NCBI GenBank assembly: GCA_030433395.1
Contig: JAUILX010000029.1
Location: 1 to 9,402, forward strand
DNA from: Chlamydiia bacterium
Lineage (GTDB): Bacteria > Chlamydiota > Chlamydiia > Chlamydiales > JACKPQ01
DNA: 9,402 nucleotides
Reading direction: 5' to 3'
The position numbers were made by a program, and so were the translations under genes. The notes under the pieces were generated by a model that searched no databases, was not told the origin of the DNA, and saw only the letters and a list, made by a program, of their open reading frames with translations. Each line of letters begins with the position of its first letter. Position 1 is the stretch's first letter. This document shows, in pieces, positions 1-7,713 of this stretch.

Positions 1-1800
1 CTTGCGTTTGCGCTCGTTTTCGGTGAGGTAGCGTTTGCGAATGCGGATGTTTTGAGGTGTAACCTCGATGAGCTCATCATCATTGATGAAGTCAAGGGCT
101 TGCTCAAGGTTAAATTTTGTCGGCGCTGTTAAGACGGCTGCTTCTTCTGCGCCAGCTGTGTTGCGCACGTTGGTCATCGCTTTTTCTTTCACGATGTTGA
201 CGTTAAGGTCATTGTCGCGGTTATGCGCTCCTACAACCATGCCTTCGTAAACTTGATCGCCTCCGGTAACAAATAAGGTGCCTCGCTCTTGCAGTGTGAA
301 GCATGAGTAGGGAGTCGCTTTTCCTTGGGCCATCGCAATAAGGGCTCCGTTTTTGCGTCCTGGAATGGAACCTTTGTAGGTGGCATAGGAATCGAAAATA
401 GATGTAAGGATGCCAAGGCCTTTGGTGGCAGTGAGGAATGTGTTGCGGTAACCCATAAGACCCCGTGTGGGAATGAGGAACTCAATTGTGCTGATGCCAT
501 GCTCATTTGTACTCAGCATTTGCATCTCGCCTTTGCGCATGGATAGCTCTTCGATGACAGTACCCGAAAAGCCTTCTGGAACTTCAATGTGGGTCGATTC
601 CATGGGTTCTTCTTTTGCGCCATCAACTTCGTGAAGAATAACTTTAGGCTTGGAGATGAGAAATTCAAAGTTTTCGCGGCGCATGGCTTCGATAAGAACG
701 GCTAAATGCAGCTCGCCCCTACCAGAAACTCGGACGGCATCACCTTCGACTTCTTCAATCTTTAAGGAGATATTTGCCTTGCGCTCTTTTTGAAGGCGCT
801 CGCGGATTTTATTCATGGTGATATGCTTGCCTTCTTTACCAGCAAAGGGGCCGCTGTTAACGCTCATCTCAATCGATACAGTAGGCTCTTGTAAGTTGAT
901 GGGCGGAAGTTGAACGATGTGATCAGGGGAGCAAAGGGTGTCGCCGATGGTGACCTCTGGAATTCCAGAAATGCTGACAATATCTCCAACAGTTGCTTCG
1001 TCCATTTCAACTTTTAAAAGACCGTGATAGCCTTCAATCCGTGTGATTTTATGGTGTGTAGGATGACCTGATGCTTCTATGCGTGTAACCATGTCTCCCT
1101 TTTTGATTTTTCCTTCGAGGATGCGGCCGGTGGCGCCTCGTCCTACGAATTCATCATAAGAAAGTGTTGCAGCTTGCATGAGGAATGGGAGCTCAAGGCT
1201 GCCCATCGGGGCTGGTACCTTTTCGATAATCATCTGGAAAAGGGGTTGCATGTTATTGCGGGGATCATCTAGCTGAAGCATTGCAAACCCGGAAAGTCCT
1301 GAGGCGTACATGTAGGCAAAGTCAAGTTGTTCGTTTGTTGCCCCAAGCTCAACAAATAGATCAAAAGTTTTATTTAAAGCGTGCTCTGGATCAGCTTGTG
1401 GGCGGTCAATTTTATTGAGGACAACAATAGGATTAAGACCCATTTTTAGAGCTTGGCTAAGGACAAAACGTGTTTGAGGCATAGGGCCTTCCTTAGCATC
1501 GACAAGAAGGATGACGGAGTTGACCATGCCAAGGACACGCTCAACCTCTCCAGAGAAGTCTGCGTGGCCTGGAGTGTCGATCAGGTTGATTTTGTAGTCA
1601 TCTACGTAAAGGGATGTGTGTTTGGCGAAAATTGTGATACCGCGCTCTTGCTCGAGAACATAACTATCCATAGCACGCTCTGGAACGGCTTCATTCTCTC
1701 GAAAGACCTTGGATTCTTTCAAAAGACTATCGAGCATGGTTGTTTTTCCGTGGTCAATATGGGCAATAATCGCTACATTGCGAATTTTATCAGGTGTCAT
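1..1800 (-). CDS. typA: Translational GTPase TypA/BipA (3' end cut by window edge)
   Basis: This is an EF-G-like GTPase that binds the ribosome and assists 50S assembly and stress-related translation. Read on the minus strand from the ATG at 1800, it stays open for 600 codons to the window edge. G-domain motifs are visible: G1 AHIDHGKT at residues 13-20, the switch I region ERGITIFAK near 73-80, G3 DTPGH at 75-79 region following it, G4 NKID at 129-132 and a G5-like YASGLSG near 165. A beta-barrel domain II follows, then an EF-G III-like segment (SGPFAGKEG near 317) and the BipA-specific C-terminal domain. The last visible residues, LTENERKRK, match the extreme C-terminus of BipA proteins (about 600-615 residues), so only a few codons are missing. 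No frameshift or internal stop was found on hand translation. It begins 5 nt after the lipoprotein gene and is probably co-transcribed with it. The Shine-Dalgarno sequence is weak. Confidence 0.96.
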   Translation of the reverse strand, partial: MTPDKIRNVAIIAHIDHGKTTMLDSLLKESKVFRENEAVPERAMDSYVLEQERGITIFAKHTSLYVDDYKINLIDTPGHADFSGEVERVLGMVNSVILLVDAKEGPMPQTRFVLSQALKMGLNPIVVLNKIDRPQADPEHALNKTFDLFVELGATNEQLDFAYMYASGLSGFAMLQLDDPRNNMQPLFQMIIEKVPAPMGSLELPFLMQAATLSYDEFVGRGATGRILEGKIKKGDMVTRIEASGHPTHHKITRIEGYHGLLKVEMDEATVGDIVSISGIPEVTIGDTLCSPDHIVQLPPINLQEPTVSIEMSVNSGPFAGKEGKHITMNKIRERLQKERKANISLKIEEVEGDAVRVSGRGELHLAVLIEAMRRENFEFLISKPKVILHEVDGAKEEPMESTHIEVPEGFSGTVIEELSMRKGEMQMLSTNEHGISTIEFLIPTRGLMGYRNTFLTATKGLGILTSIFDSYATYKGSIPGRKNGALIAMAQGKATPYSCFTLQERGTLFVTGGDQVYEGMVVGAHNRDNDLNVNIVKEKAMTNVRNTAGAEEAAVLTAPTKFNLEQALDFINDDELIEVTPQNIRIRKRYLTENERKRK

Positions 1801-1805
1801 ATGTT

Positions 1806-2315
1806 CTACTTTAAGCGGGTTAGGGCTTCTTCAAAAGATTCTTGTATATTTGCGCTGTCATCCAAAAATTCACTATCATTACACTTAAAATGGTAAGTTA
1901 TCATCCCATTTTTAACGGTTGCGAGAGCGACGTATGGTTTTGGCGGTCGATCGGTCTTATCATCCCAGAATGAGACATAATAGTCGAGGTTTTCAAGCTT
2001 AAAAGAATCATTTGCTAAAAATTTAGCTAAGTTCGTGTCAGAGTTCACAGATTCAATAAAATTTTGGGCTGATTTGACCACAAGAGATCGAGCTTGGTCG
2101 ACATCGGAAAGTTGATGTGTCATAAAGCGTGCGCCGAAGTCAGTGATCTTGTCAGAAGTTGCAACGTTGAGCCCAAGATAGCGTAATTGAAATGATTCCA
2201 TCGCAGCTACGGCATACTTATCTAAAAACCGGCGCTCAGCACGTTCTGTAGGGTGTTGAGGCCCTGAACTACATCCAATACTTACTAGGGCGATAATGAT
2301 CAGTTTTTTTATCAT
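1806..2315 (-). CDS. Probable small lipoprotein of unknown function
   Basis: I do not recognise this 169-residue protein. From the chosen ATG it starts MIKK followed by a hydrophobic stretch (LIIIALVSIG) and a cysteine at residue 15, then a polar SSGPQHPTE segment. That is the shape of a type II (lipoprotein) signal peptide, so export and lipid anchoring are likely. The residues before Cys15 are S-I-G, so the -3 position is Ser rather than the usual Leu/Val/Ile and the lipobox is imperfect. The mature part is mixed alpha/beta by eye, with an aromatic stretch near 112-128 (DYYVSFWDD, then RPPKPYVALATV) that could be beta strands. The frame can be extended upstream to an ATG at 2336 and a TTG at 2354. 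Those starts would bury the signal peptide and would lie upstream of the transcription start predicted from the candidate promoter. The gene is immediately upstream of typA. Function is not inferable from sequence. Confidence 0.72.
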   Translation of the reverse strand: MIKKLIIIALVSIGCSSGPQHPTERAERRFLDKYAVAAMESFQLRYLGLNVATSDKITDFGARFMTHQLSDVDQARSLVVKSAQNFIESVNSDTNLAKFLANDSFKLENLDYYVSFWDDKTDRPPKPYVALATVKNGMITYHFKCNDSEFLDDSANIQESFEEALTRLK

Positions 2316-2324
2316 AACGAGATC

Positions 2325-2354
2325 AGTGTAGCGCATTAAACCTATAAAAATCAA
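2325..2354 (-). promoter_or_regulatory. Candidate promoter for the lipoprotein-typA unit
   Basis: On the minus strand, TTGATT (2354-2349) is followed after 18 nt by TACACT (2330-2325). Each hexamer matches 4 of 6 positions of the sigma-70 type consensus used by the major chlamydial sigma factor. Transcription would start near 2318, only about 3 nt before the ATG at 2315. This is a by-eye call with no extended -10, so it is tentative. Confidence 0.35.
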
Positions 2355-2355
2355 G

Positions 2356-2384
2356 TTGCTTTTTTGAGTCGTTTTTGGTATAAC
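2356..2384 (+). promoter_or_regulatory. Candidate extended -10 promoter of the dciA-gyrBA-tmk-holB operon
   Basis: TTGCTT (2356-2361) and TATAAC (2379-2384) are separated by exactly 17 nt. The -10 box matches 5 of 6 consensus positions and is preceded by TGG (2376-2378), which fits the TGn extended -10 element. The -35 box keeps only TTG. Predicted initiation is at about 2390-2391, on or next to the ATG of the first gene. It is the best promoter-like sequence in the window and lies in the only intergenic space from which both divergent units could be expressed. Confidence 0.55.
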
Positions 2385-2390
2385 TGGGAA

Positions 2391-2738
2391 ATGAATGATG
2401 ACAGTCCGAAATTAAGGCGTGTTCCAAAAAATTATCGAGGAACTAGCCTTACCGGACGCAGCTTAGGAGAGCTTCTCCCAAAGGTGTTGCAAGGCATCGA
2501 CAAACGACTCGCTACAAAGCCTAATTTGATTTGCAAAGCATGGCCAGAGCTTGTCGGACCAAAAATTGCACCAATGACGCAAGCGGTGCGTTTTGATCAG
2601 GGTGTTTTGCATGTTAAAGTAAAGGGATCGACGCTTTTGCACTTGCTTGCAACGTACGAAAAACAGCGCTTATTAGCGCAGCTGCAAAAACGGTTTCCGC
2701 AAAGCCGAGTAAAAAATATCACTTTTAGAATAGGGTAA
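2391..2738 (+). CDS. dciA: DUF721 / DciA-like replicative helicase operator protein
   Basis: This 115-residue protein belongs to the DUF721 family. Visible family features are the LGELLPKVLQ helix near residues 25-34, the W-P-E-L-V-G-P-K-I-A block at 51-60, the FDQGVLHVKVKGS strand region at 68-80, a basic helix with YEKQRLL at 89-95, and the terminal VKNITFRIG. In several bacteria DUF721 proteins are DciA, which interacts with the replicative helicase DnaB and stands in for DnaC-type loaders. That role is inferred here from family and context, since the next genes are gyrB and gyrA as in Actinobacteria. The first 20 residues are basic and probably flexible. The start at 2391 was preferred to an in-frame TTG at 2364, because the TTG lies inside the candidate promoter and upstream of its predicted transcription start. 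GGGAA directly abuts the ATG and is too close to serve as a normal ribosome site. The gene ends 15 nt before the preferred gyrB start. Confidence 0.88.
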   Translation: MNDDSPKLRRVPKNYRGTSLTGRSLGELLPKVLQGIDKRLATKPNLICKAWPELVGPKIAPMTQAVRFDQGVLHVKVKGSTLLHLLATYEKQRLLAQLQKRFPQSRVKNITFRIG

Positions 2739-2740
2739 AC

Positions 2741-2744
2741 AGGA
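2741..2744 (+). promoter_or_regulatory. Ribosome binding site that decides the gyrB start
   Basis: AGGA lies between the dciA stop (2736-2738) and two in-frame ATGs. It touches the first ATG (2745) with no spacer but stands 9 nt from the second (2754), which is a workable distance. It therefore favours 2754. Confidence 0.6.
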
Positions 2745-2753
2745 ATGACCACA

Positions 2754-5243
2754 ATGGCCAAAAAAGAACCCCAGAACAAGAAAGACTATGACGCAAGCTC
2801 CATCACGGTGCTTGAAGGCTTGCAGGCGGTGCGCGAGCGCCCCGGCATGTACATTGGTGACACCTCAACAAATGGCTTGCACCAACTCGTCTACGAAGTC
2901 GTCGATAACTGTATTGACGAGGCCATGGCAGGTTACTGTGATACGATTCTAGTGACTTTGCACAAGGATGGTTCTGCAACTGTTGAAGATAACGGACGCG
3001 GAATTCCCGTTGGTAAGCACGAAAAAGAATCTAAAAAGCAAGGTCGCGATGTTTCTGCTATCGAAGTTGTAATGACTGTGCTCCACGCTGGTGGTAAATT
3101 TGATAAAGACACTTATAAAGTCTCTGGTGGTTTGCATGGCGTTGGTGTTTCTTGTGTGAACGCTTTATCTAAAAAGATGCACGTTGATGTCTATAAAGAG
3201 GGCAAAGTTTACGGAATTGATTTTGCTAAAGGTAAAGTTGTTAATCCTCTTTCAGAAGTGGGGACAACTGATAAGCGGGGAACTCGTGTCGAGTTTTGGC
3301 CTGATGACTCTTTATTTTCTGTTACAAAATTTGATTGGGATATTTTAGTTAAACGTCTAAGAGAGCTTGCATTTCTCAATAAGGGAATTGAAATTGTTTT
3401 CCGCGATGAGCGTGATGATGAGCCAAAAGAAGTTGTCTATAAATTCAAAGGAGGACTGGTCTCATTTGTTCAATTCCTCAACGAAAATAAAGTGCCATTA
3501 AACGCTGACCCTATTTACATCTCAGGCAAAAAAGAGATGAGCGATGGACCTATTGAGTTTGAAGTTGCAATGCAGTGGAATGACTCATTCACTGAAAATC
3601 TTTATTCGTATGTTAACAACATTTCAACCAGACAAGGTGGAACGCATCTTACAGGTTTTTCTACAGCTCTGACTCGCTCTTTAAATACCTACATCAAACA
3701 AGGTAAATTCTTAAAAAACACAAAAGTTTCTGTAGCAGGTGATGATTTGCGCGAGGGCTTAACCGCTGTCGTTGCGGTAAAAGTTCCAAATCCTCAATTT
3801 GAAGGGCAAACAAAGCAGCGCCTTGGCAACAGCGAAGTTGCCTCTGTTGTTCAGCAAATTTGTGGCGAGGCAATCACAACTTATCTAGAAGAGAATCCAC
3901 AAGTTGCAAAAGCCATTTGCGAAAAGGGAATTCTAGCTGCCCAGGCTCGTGAAGCTGCGCGTAAAGCGCGTGAGCTAACACTTCGTAAAACAGCTCTTGA
4001 CTCTTCACGACTTCCAGGTAAATTAGCCGATTGTCAAGAACGCGATCCTGAAAAATGCGAGATCTATATCGTTGAGGGAGATTCTGCGGGAGGTTCAGCA
4101 AAAGGGGGCCGAGATAGACGTTTCCAGGCGATTTTGCCTATCCGTGGTAAAATTCTAAACGTTGAGAAATCGCGCTTAGAAAAAATACTTAAGAATACAG
4201 AAGTTGGCGCCATGATTTCAGCTTTTGGATGTGGGATTGGAAAAGATAATTTCGATCTTTCCAAATTGCGCTACCACAAAATCATCATCATGACTGACGC
4301 CGATGTCGACGGATCTCACATTAGAACTTTATTGCTGACCTTTTTCTATCGTCATATGCCAGCTTTGATTGAAAACAGCCATATTTATATCGCGCGGCCA
4401 CCGCTTTACCGTGTCTCGCGAAAAAAAGTGAAACGCTATATTCACAGTGAAGACGAAATGGATGATTATCTGCTTTCGTTGAGTTTGCAAGATGCGCAGC
4501 TTAAACTTGCATCTCACAGCGATGCACTAGACGCTAAAGAGGTTAAAGTGCTGCTGAAAGCGATTTCAACTGTTGAAAAATTCATGCTGAGTGTCGAAAG
4601 AAAAGGCATTCCGTTCCGCGAGTTTTTAAACGCTCGCAATCCTGAAGGATTGTTGCCTCAGTATCTGATCACTATTGGAAACAAGCAAAAATTTGTCTAC
4701 TCCAGAGAAGAATTTGCTGAACTTAAAAAGCAAAATCAAGAGATTCAAAAAGTAAACTTTGAAGAGACGCTAGCATCTATTCCAGAAGAAGAGCGTACAG
4801 AAGACATGAAGATCTTTAAACCAATGCCGCTTGCGGCAACGGAACTTTTTGAAGAGGGTTCACTAAGTGTGCTAAAAGATCAGCTTGCTAATTTTGGCTT
4901 TGGGATTGATCAGTATCTTGTTGCTAACGGCAAAATGCTAGATATTGTCGATGAAGATAGCAACGAAGATCCTATGTACACGCTTAAGGAAGTGATTGAT
5001 CACTTGAGAGAGCTTGGCCGCAAGGGGATTGAGATCCAGCGCTACAAAGGTTTGGGTGAAATGAACGCTGACCAGCTTTGGGAAACAACCATGGATCCAG
5101 AAAAACGTACACTGATTCAAGTCAGCTTGCCCGATGCAATGGCCGCCGATCACATGTTTACAATGCTAATGGGCGAAGAGGTTGCGCCTCGCCGAGATTT
5201 TATTAACAACCACGCGCTATCCGTGAAGAATTTAGACATTTAA
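2754..5243 (+). CDS. gyrB: DNA gyrase subunit B
   Basis: This is the ATPase subunit of type IIA topoisomerase; with GyrA it introduces negative supercoils. From the chosen start it has 829 residues (832 from the ATG at 2745). GHKL ATPase motifs are clear: YEVVDN with presumed general base Glu48 and Mg-binding Asn52, DNGRGIP with Asp79, and GGLHGVGVSCVNALS at 125-139. The transducer lysine lies in the QTKQRLG segment near 352-358. The TOPRIM domain shows EGDSAGG from Glu441 and DADVDGSH from Asp515. The segment at about 557-717 corresponds to the large TOPRIM insertion found in E. coli-type GyrB, which explains the length above 800. The tail has the conserved QRYKGLGEMN block near 762. Gyrase rather than Topo IV is supported by the adjacent gyrA with a GyrA-box. 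The gene sits 10 nt before gyrA. Codon usage shifts sharply near 2940 (see findings). Confidence 0.98.
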   Translation: MAKKEPQNKKDYDASSITVLEGLQAVRERPGMYIGDTSTNGLHQLVYEVVDNCIDEAMAGYCDTILVTLHKDGSATVEDNGRGIPVGKHEKESKKQGRDVSAIEVVMTVLHAGGKFDKDTYKVSGGLHGVGVSCVNALSKKMHVDVYKEGKVYGIDFAKGKVVNPLSEVGTTDKRGTRVEFWPDDSLFSVTKFDWDILVKRLRELAFLNKGIEIVFRDERDDEPKEVVYKFKGGLVSFVQFLNENKVPLNADPIYISGKKEMSDGPIEFEVAMQWNDSFTENLYSYVNNISTRQGGTHLTGFSTALTRSLNTYIKQGKFLKNTKVSVAGDDLREGLTAVVAVKVPNPQFEGQTKQRLGNSEVASVVQQICGEAITTYLEENPQVAKAICEKGILAAQAREAARKARELTLRKTALDSSRLPGKLADCQERDPEKCEIYIVEGDSAGGSAKGGRDRRFQAILPIRGKILNVEKSRLEKILKNTEVGAMISAFGCGIGKDNFDLSKLRYHKIIIMTDADVDGSHIRTLLLTFFYRHMPALIENSHIYIARPPLYRVSRKKVKRYIHSEDEMDDYLLSLSLQDAQLKLASHSDALDAKEVKVLLKAISTVEKFMLSVERKGIPFREFLNARNPEGLLPQYLITIGNKQKFVYSREEFAELKKQNQEIQKVNFEETLASIPEEERTEDMKIFKPMPLAATELFEEGSLSVLKDQLANFGFGIDQYLVANGKMLDIVDEDSNEDPMYTLKEVIDHLRELGRKGIEIQRYKGLGEMNADQLWETTMDPEKRTLIQVSLPDAMAADHMFTMLMGEEVAPRRDFINNHALSVKNLDI

Positions 5244-5253
5244 TAGAGGTTAT

Positions 5254-7713
5254 ATGAGTTATACTGAAGGAGAAATCATCATTCCACGTAATGTGGAAGA
5301 AGAGATGAAGGAAAGCTATCTGCGCTATTCCATGTCTGTGATTATCTCTCGCGCCCTGCCTGATGTGCGCGATGGTTTGAAGCCCTCACAGCGCCGTTTG
5401 CTATATGCAATGCGACAGTTGAATCTCTCACCTGGGGCTAAACATCGTAAATGTGCTAAAATCTGTGGTGACACTTCTGGTGACTTTCACCCACACGGTG
5501 AAAGTGTTATTTATCCGACACTTGTGCGTCTTGCTCAAGATTGGGTGATGCGCTACACCCTCATCCAAGGCCAGGGTAACTTTGGCTCTGTTGATGGCGA
5601 TCCTCCAGCTGCTATGCGTTATACTGAAGCGCGTTTGACTCACGCTTCTATGGCACTCATGGAAGATCTAGATAAAGACACTGTAGACTACACGCCTAAC
5701 TACGATGAAACTAAAAACGAGCCGCTTGTCTTTCCAGCGCGCTTTCCAAACCTTCTCTCTAACGGATCTTCAGGTATTGCCGTTGGTATGGCCACAAATA
5801 TTCCTCCGCATAACCTTGGTGAGTTGACTCAAGCCTTGAATCTTTTAATCGATGAGCCTAGTGCTACAATTGACCAGATTATGGAGAAAATGCCAGCTCC
5901 TGACTTCCCAACAGGTGGTGTCATTTGTGGTTACCGCGGCATTAAGGAGGCCTATCATACTGGCCGAGGCAAGCTAATACTGCGCGGACTTATGCACGTA
6001 GAAGAGCGTGAAGGTGATCGCGAGCGCATCATCATTGATGAGCTTCCATATAACGTGAACAAAGCCCGCCTCATCGAAAAAATTGCAGATCTAGTTAACG
6101 ACAAAGTCATGACAGGCATTGCTGATATTCGTGATGAATCCGACAAGCAAGGAATGCGCATTTCACTTGATCTAAAACGAGGCGAAATTGCCGATGTGAC
6201 AATCAACCAGCTCTACAAGTTCACCGACATGCAAGTCACATTTGGCTGCAACATGCTCGCACTTGATAAAGGGTTGCCACGCACCATGAACATCAAGCAG
6301 ATGATGATGCCATGGATCGATCACCGCATCGAAGTCGTACGCAGACGCACGCGCTACGAGCTGAATAAAGCCGAAGCACGCGCTCATGTCTTGGAAGGCT
6401 ATCTTAAAGCCTTGGACAACCTTGATGAGATAGTCAAACTGATCCGTGCGTCTGAAAACCGTGACATTGCAAAAAAAGAGCTGATTTCGCGCTACGAGTT
6501 TTCGGATCGTCAAGCAACAGCTGTATTGGAGCTGCGCCTTTACCAACTTACAGGCCTAGAGCGTGAGAAAATTGAAGCAGAATACAAAGAACTACAAGAG
6601 AAAATTCAGCACCTCCGAGCTATTTTAGCCTCTGAGCGTATGGTTCGTGACATCATCAAGGATGAACTTGCTGATCTGATGAAAAAAGAAAAATCAGAGC
6701 GTAAAACACGTGTCATTGCCCATGAAAGCGAATTTTCGATGGAAGATCTCATTCCCGACGAGCAAGTTGTGATCGCAATTACAGGTGATGATTACATCAA
6801 GCGCATGCCAGCAACAACATTCCGCGAGCAGCGCCGTGGCGGTCAAGGAGTCATTGGCGTTGAGATGAAAAAAGACGACGATGAGCTTAAAGACATCTAC
6901 GTTGCTACCAACCACCAATACTTGATGTTCTTTACAAACTTGGGCCGGTGCCATTGGCTAAAAGCTTGGCAAGTTCCAGAAGGTGGGCGTCGCTCAAAAG
7001 GTAAGCCTATCATTAACCTCCTACAAGGACTTGCTCAAGGCGAAAAAGTAGCAGCCATCCTGCGTGTTGCAGATTTTGAAGCTCCAGGCTACATTCTTTG
7101 TGCAACCAAGCGCGGCGTCGTGAAAAAAACAGAGCTATCAGCTTACAGCAACGTGCGTAAAAAAGGTGTTAACGCCATTAACATTGATGAAGACGATGAA
7201 GTGATTGCAGTTCGTTACGTCCAAGAGGACGAACAAATCATGCTCTTTACAAGCCATGGAATGGCTGTGCGCTTTGAACAAGATCAAGTGCGTTCAATGG
7301 GACGCGTTTCACGCGGAGTTCGTGGAGCCAAACTAAGAGATGTCAGCGATGCTGTGATTTCCTGCGAGATCGTAAAGGGCGATGAAACCCTACTGATTGT
7401 GTGTGAGCGCGGTTATGGAAAACGCTCAAGCGTAAAAGATTTTCGCATGACCAATCGTGGTGGAGTGGGCGTGCGCTCAATCATAACATCATTGCGCAAT
7501 GGACCAGTCATTGGAGCTATCTCGGTAGATGACCGCGATAGCGTTTTAGTCATGTCAGGGAGTGGGCAAACACTGCGCCTTTCAATGCAAGATATTCGAG
7601 TTCTTGGTAGATCAACACAGGGCGTGCGCCTTGTGCATCTAAAAGACAAAGAAGATGTGATTGTCGGTCTTCAGAAACTAGAAAAAATTGAGAAAGCTGT
7701 AGAAGAGAAATGA
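5254..7713 (+). CDS. gyrA: DNA gyrase subunit A
   Basis: This is the DNA breakage-reunion and wrapping subunit of gyrase, 819 residues. The N-terminus carries the family block YSMSVIISRALPDVRDGLKP. The winged-helix domain holds the catalytic tyrosine Tyr123 in AAMRYTEARL. The quinolone-determining region HPHGESVIYPTLVRLAQ (79-95) has Ser84 and Pro88 at the E. coli Ser83 and Asp87 positions. IPPHNLGEL (183-191) and the coiled-coil arm follow. The C-terminal beta-pinwheel begins near 500 and contains the GyrA-box QRRGGQG at 526-532, which separates gyrase from ParC. The protein is shorter than E. coli GyrA (875) and lacks the long acidic tail, ending KIEKAVEEK. AGAGG (5245-5249) lies 4 nt before the ATG. 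The gene follows gyrB by 10 nt, and its stop overlaps the tmk start as ATGA, which points to translational coupling. Confidence 0.98.
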   Translation: MSYTEGEIIIPRNVEEEMKESYLRYSMSVIISRALPDVRDGLKPSQRRLLYAMRQLNLSPGAKHRKCAKICGDTSGDFHPHGESVIYPTLVRLAQDWVMRYTLIQGQGNFGSVDGDPPAAMRYTEARLTHASMALMEDLDKDTVDYTPNYDETKNEPLVFPARFPNLLSNGSSGIAVGMATNIPPHNLGELTQALNLLIDEPSATIDQIMEKMPAPDFPTGGVICGYRGIKEAYHTGRGKLILRGLMHVEEREGDRERIIIDELPYNVNKARLIEKIADLVNDKVMTGIADIRDESDKQGMRISLDLKRGEIADVTINQLYKFTDMQVTFGCNMLALDKGLPRTMNIKQMMMPWIDHRIEVVRRRTRYELNKAEARAHVLEGYLKALDNLDEIVKLIRASENRDIAKKELISRYEFSDRQATAVLELRLYQLTGLEREKIEAEYKELQEKIQHLRAILASERMVRDIIKDELADLMKKEKSERKTRVIAHESEFSMEDLIPDEQVVIAITGDDYIKRMPATTFREQRRGGQGVIGVEMKKDDDELKDIYVATNHQYLMFFTNLGRCHWLKAWQVPEGGRRSKGKPIINLLQGLAQGEKVAAILRVADFEAPGYILCATKRGVVKKTELSAYSNVRKKGVNAINIDEDDEVIAVRYVQEDEQIMLFTSHGMAVRFEQDQVRSMGRVSRGVRGAKLRDVSDAVISCEIVKGDETLLIVCERGYGKRSSVKDFRMTNRGGVGVRSIITSLRNGPVIGAISVDDRDSVLVMSGSGQTLRLSMQDIRVLGRSTQGVRLVHLKDKEDVIVGLQKLEKIEKAVEEK

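Noticed and set aside
1453..1896. 147-codon plus-strand reading frame
   Set aside because: It lies antisense to the 5' end of typA and the 3' end of the lipoprotein gene. Both minus-strand frames are intact and conserved-looking, whereas this translation has no recognisable domain and no ribosome site.
2316..2354. Upstream TTG (2354) or ATG (2336) starts for the lipoprotein gene
   Set aside because: They would place up to 13 residues before the Lys-Lys/hydrophobic/Cys signal and lie upstream of the likely transcription start.
2364..2390. TTG start extending the DUF721 protein by 9 residues (SRFWYNWE)
   Set aside because: The stretch overlaps the -10 region and precedes the predicted transcription start; the added residues do not resemble the family N-terminus.
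2745..2753. ATG at 2745 as the gyrB start
   Set aside because: AGGA touches it with no spacer, while it is 9 nt from the ATG at 2754. Only three residues differ, so this is a preference, not a certainty.
6172..6546. 124-codon minus-strand reading frame inside gyrA
   Set aside because: It is a shadow of the conserved gyrA coding sequence; the translation has no family features and no promoter or ribosome site was seen.
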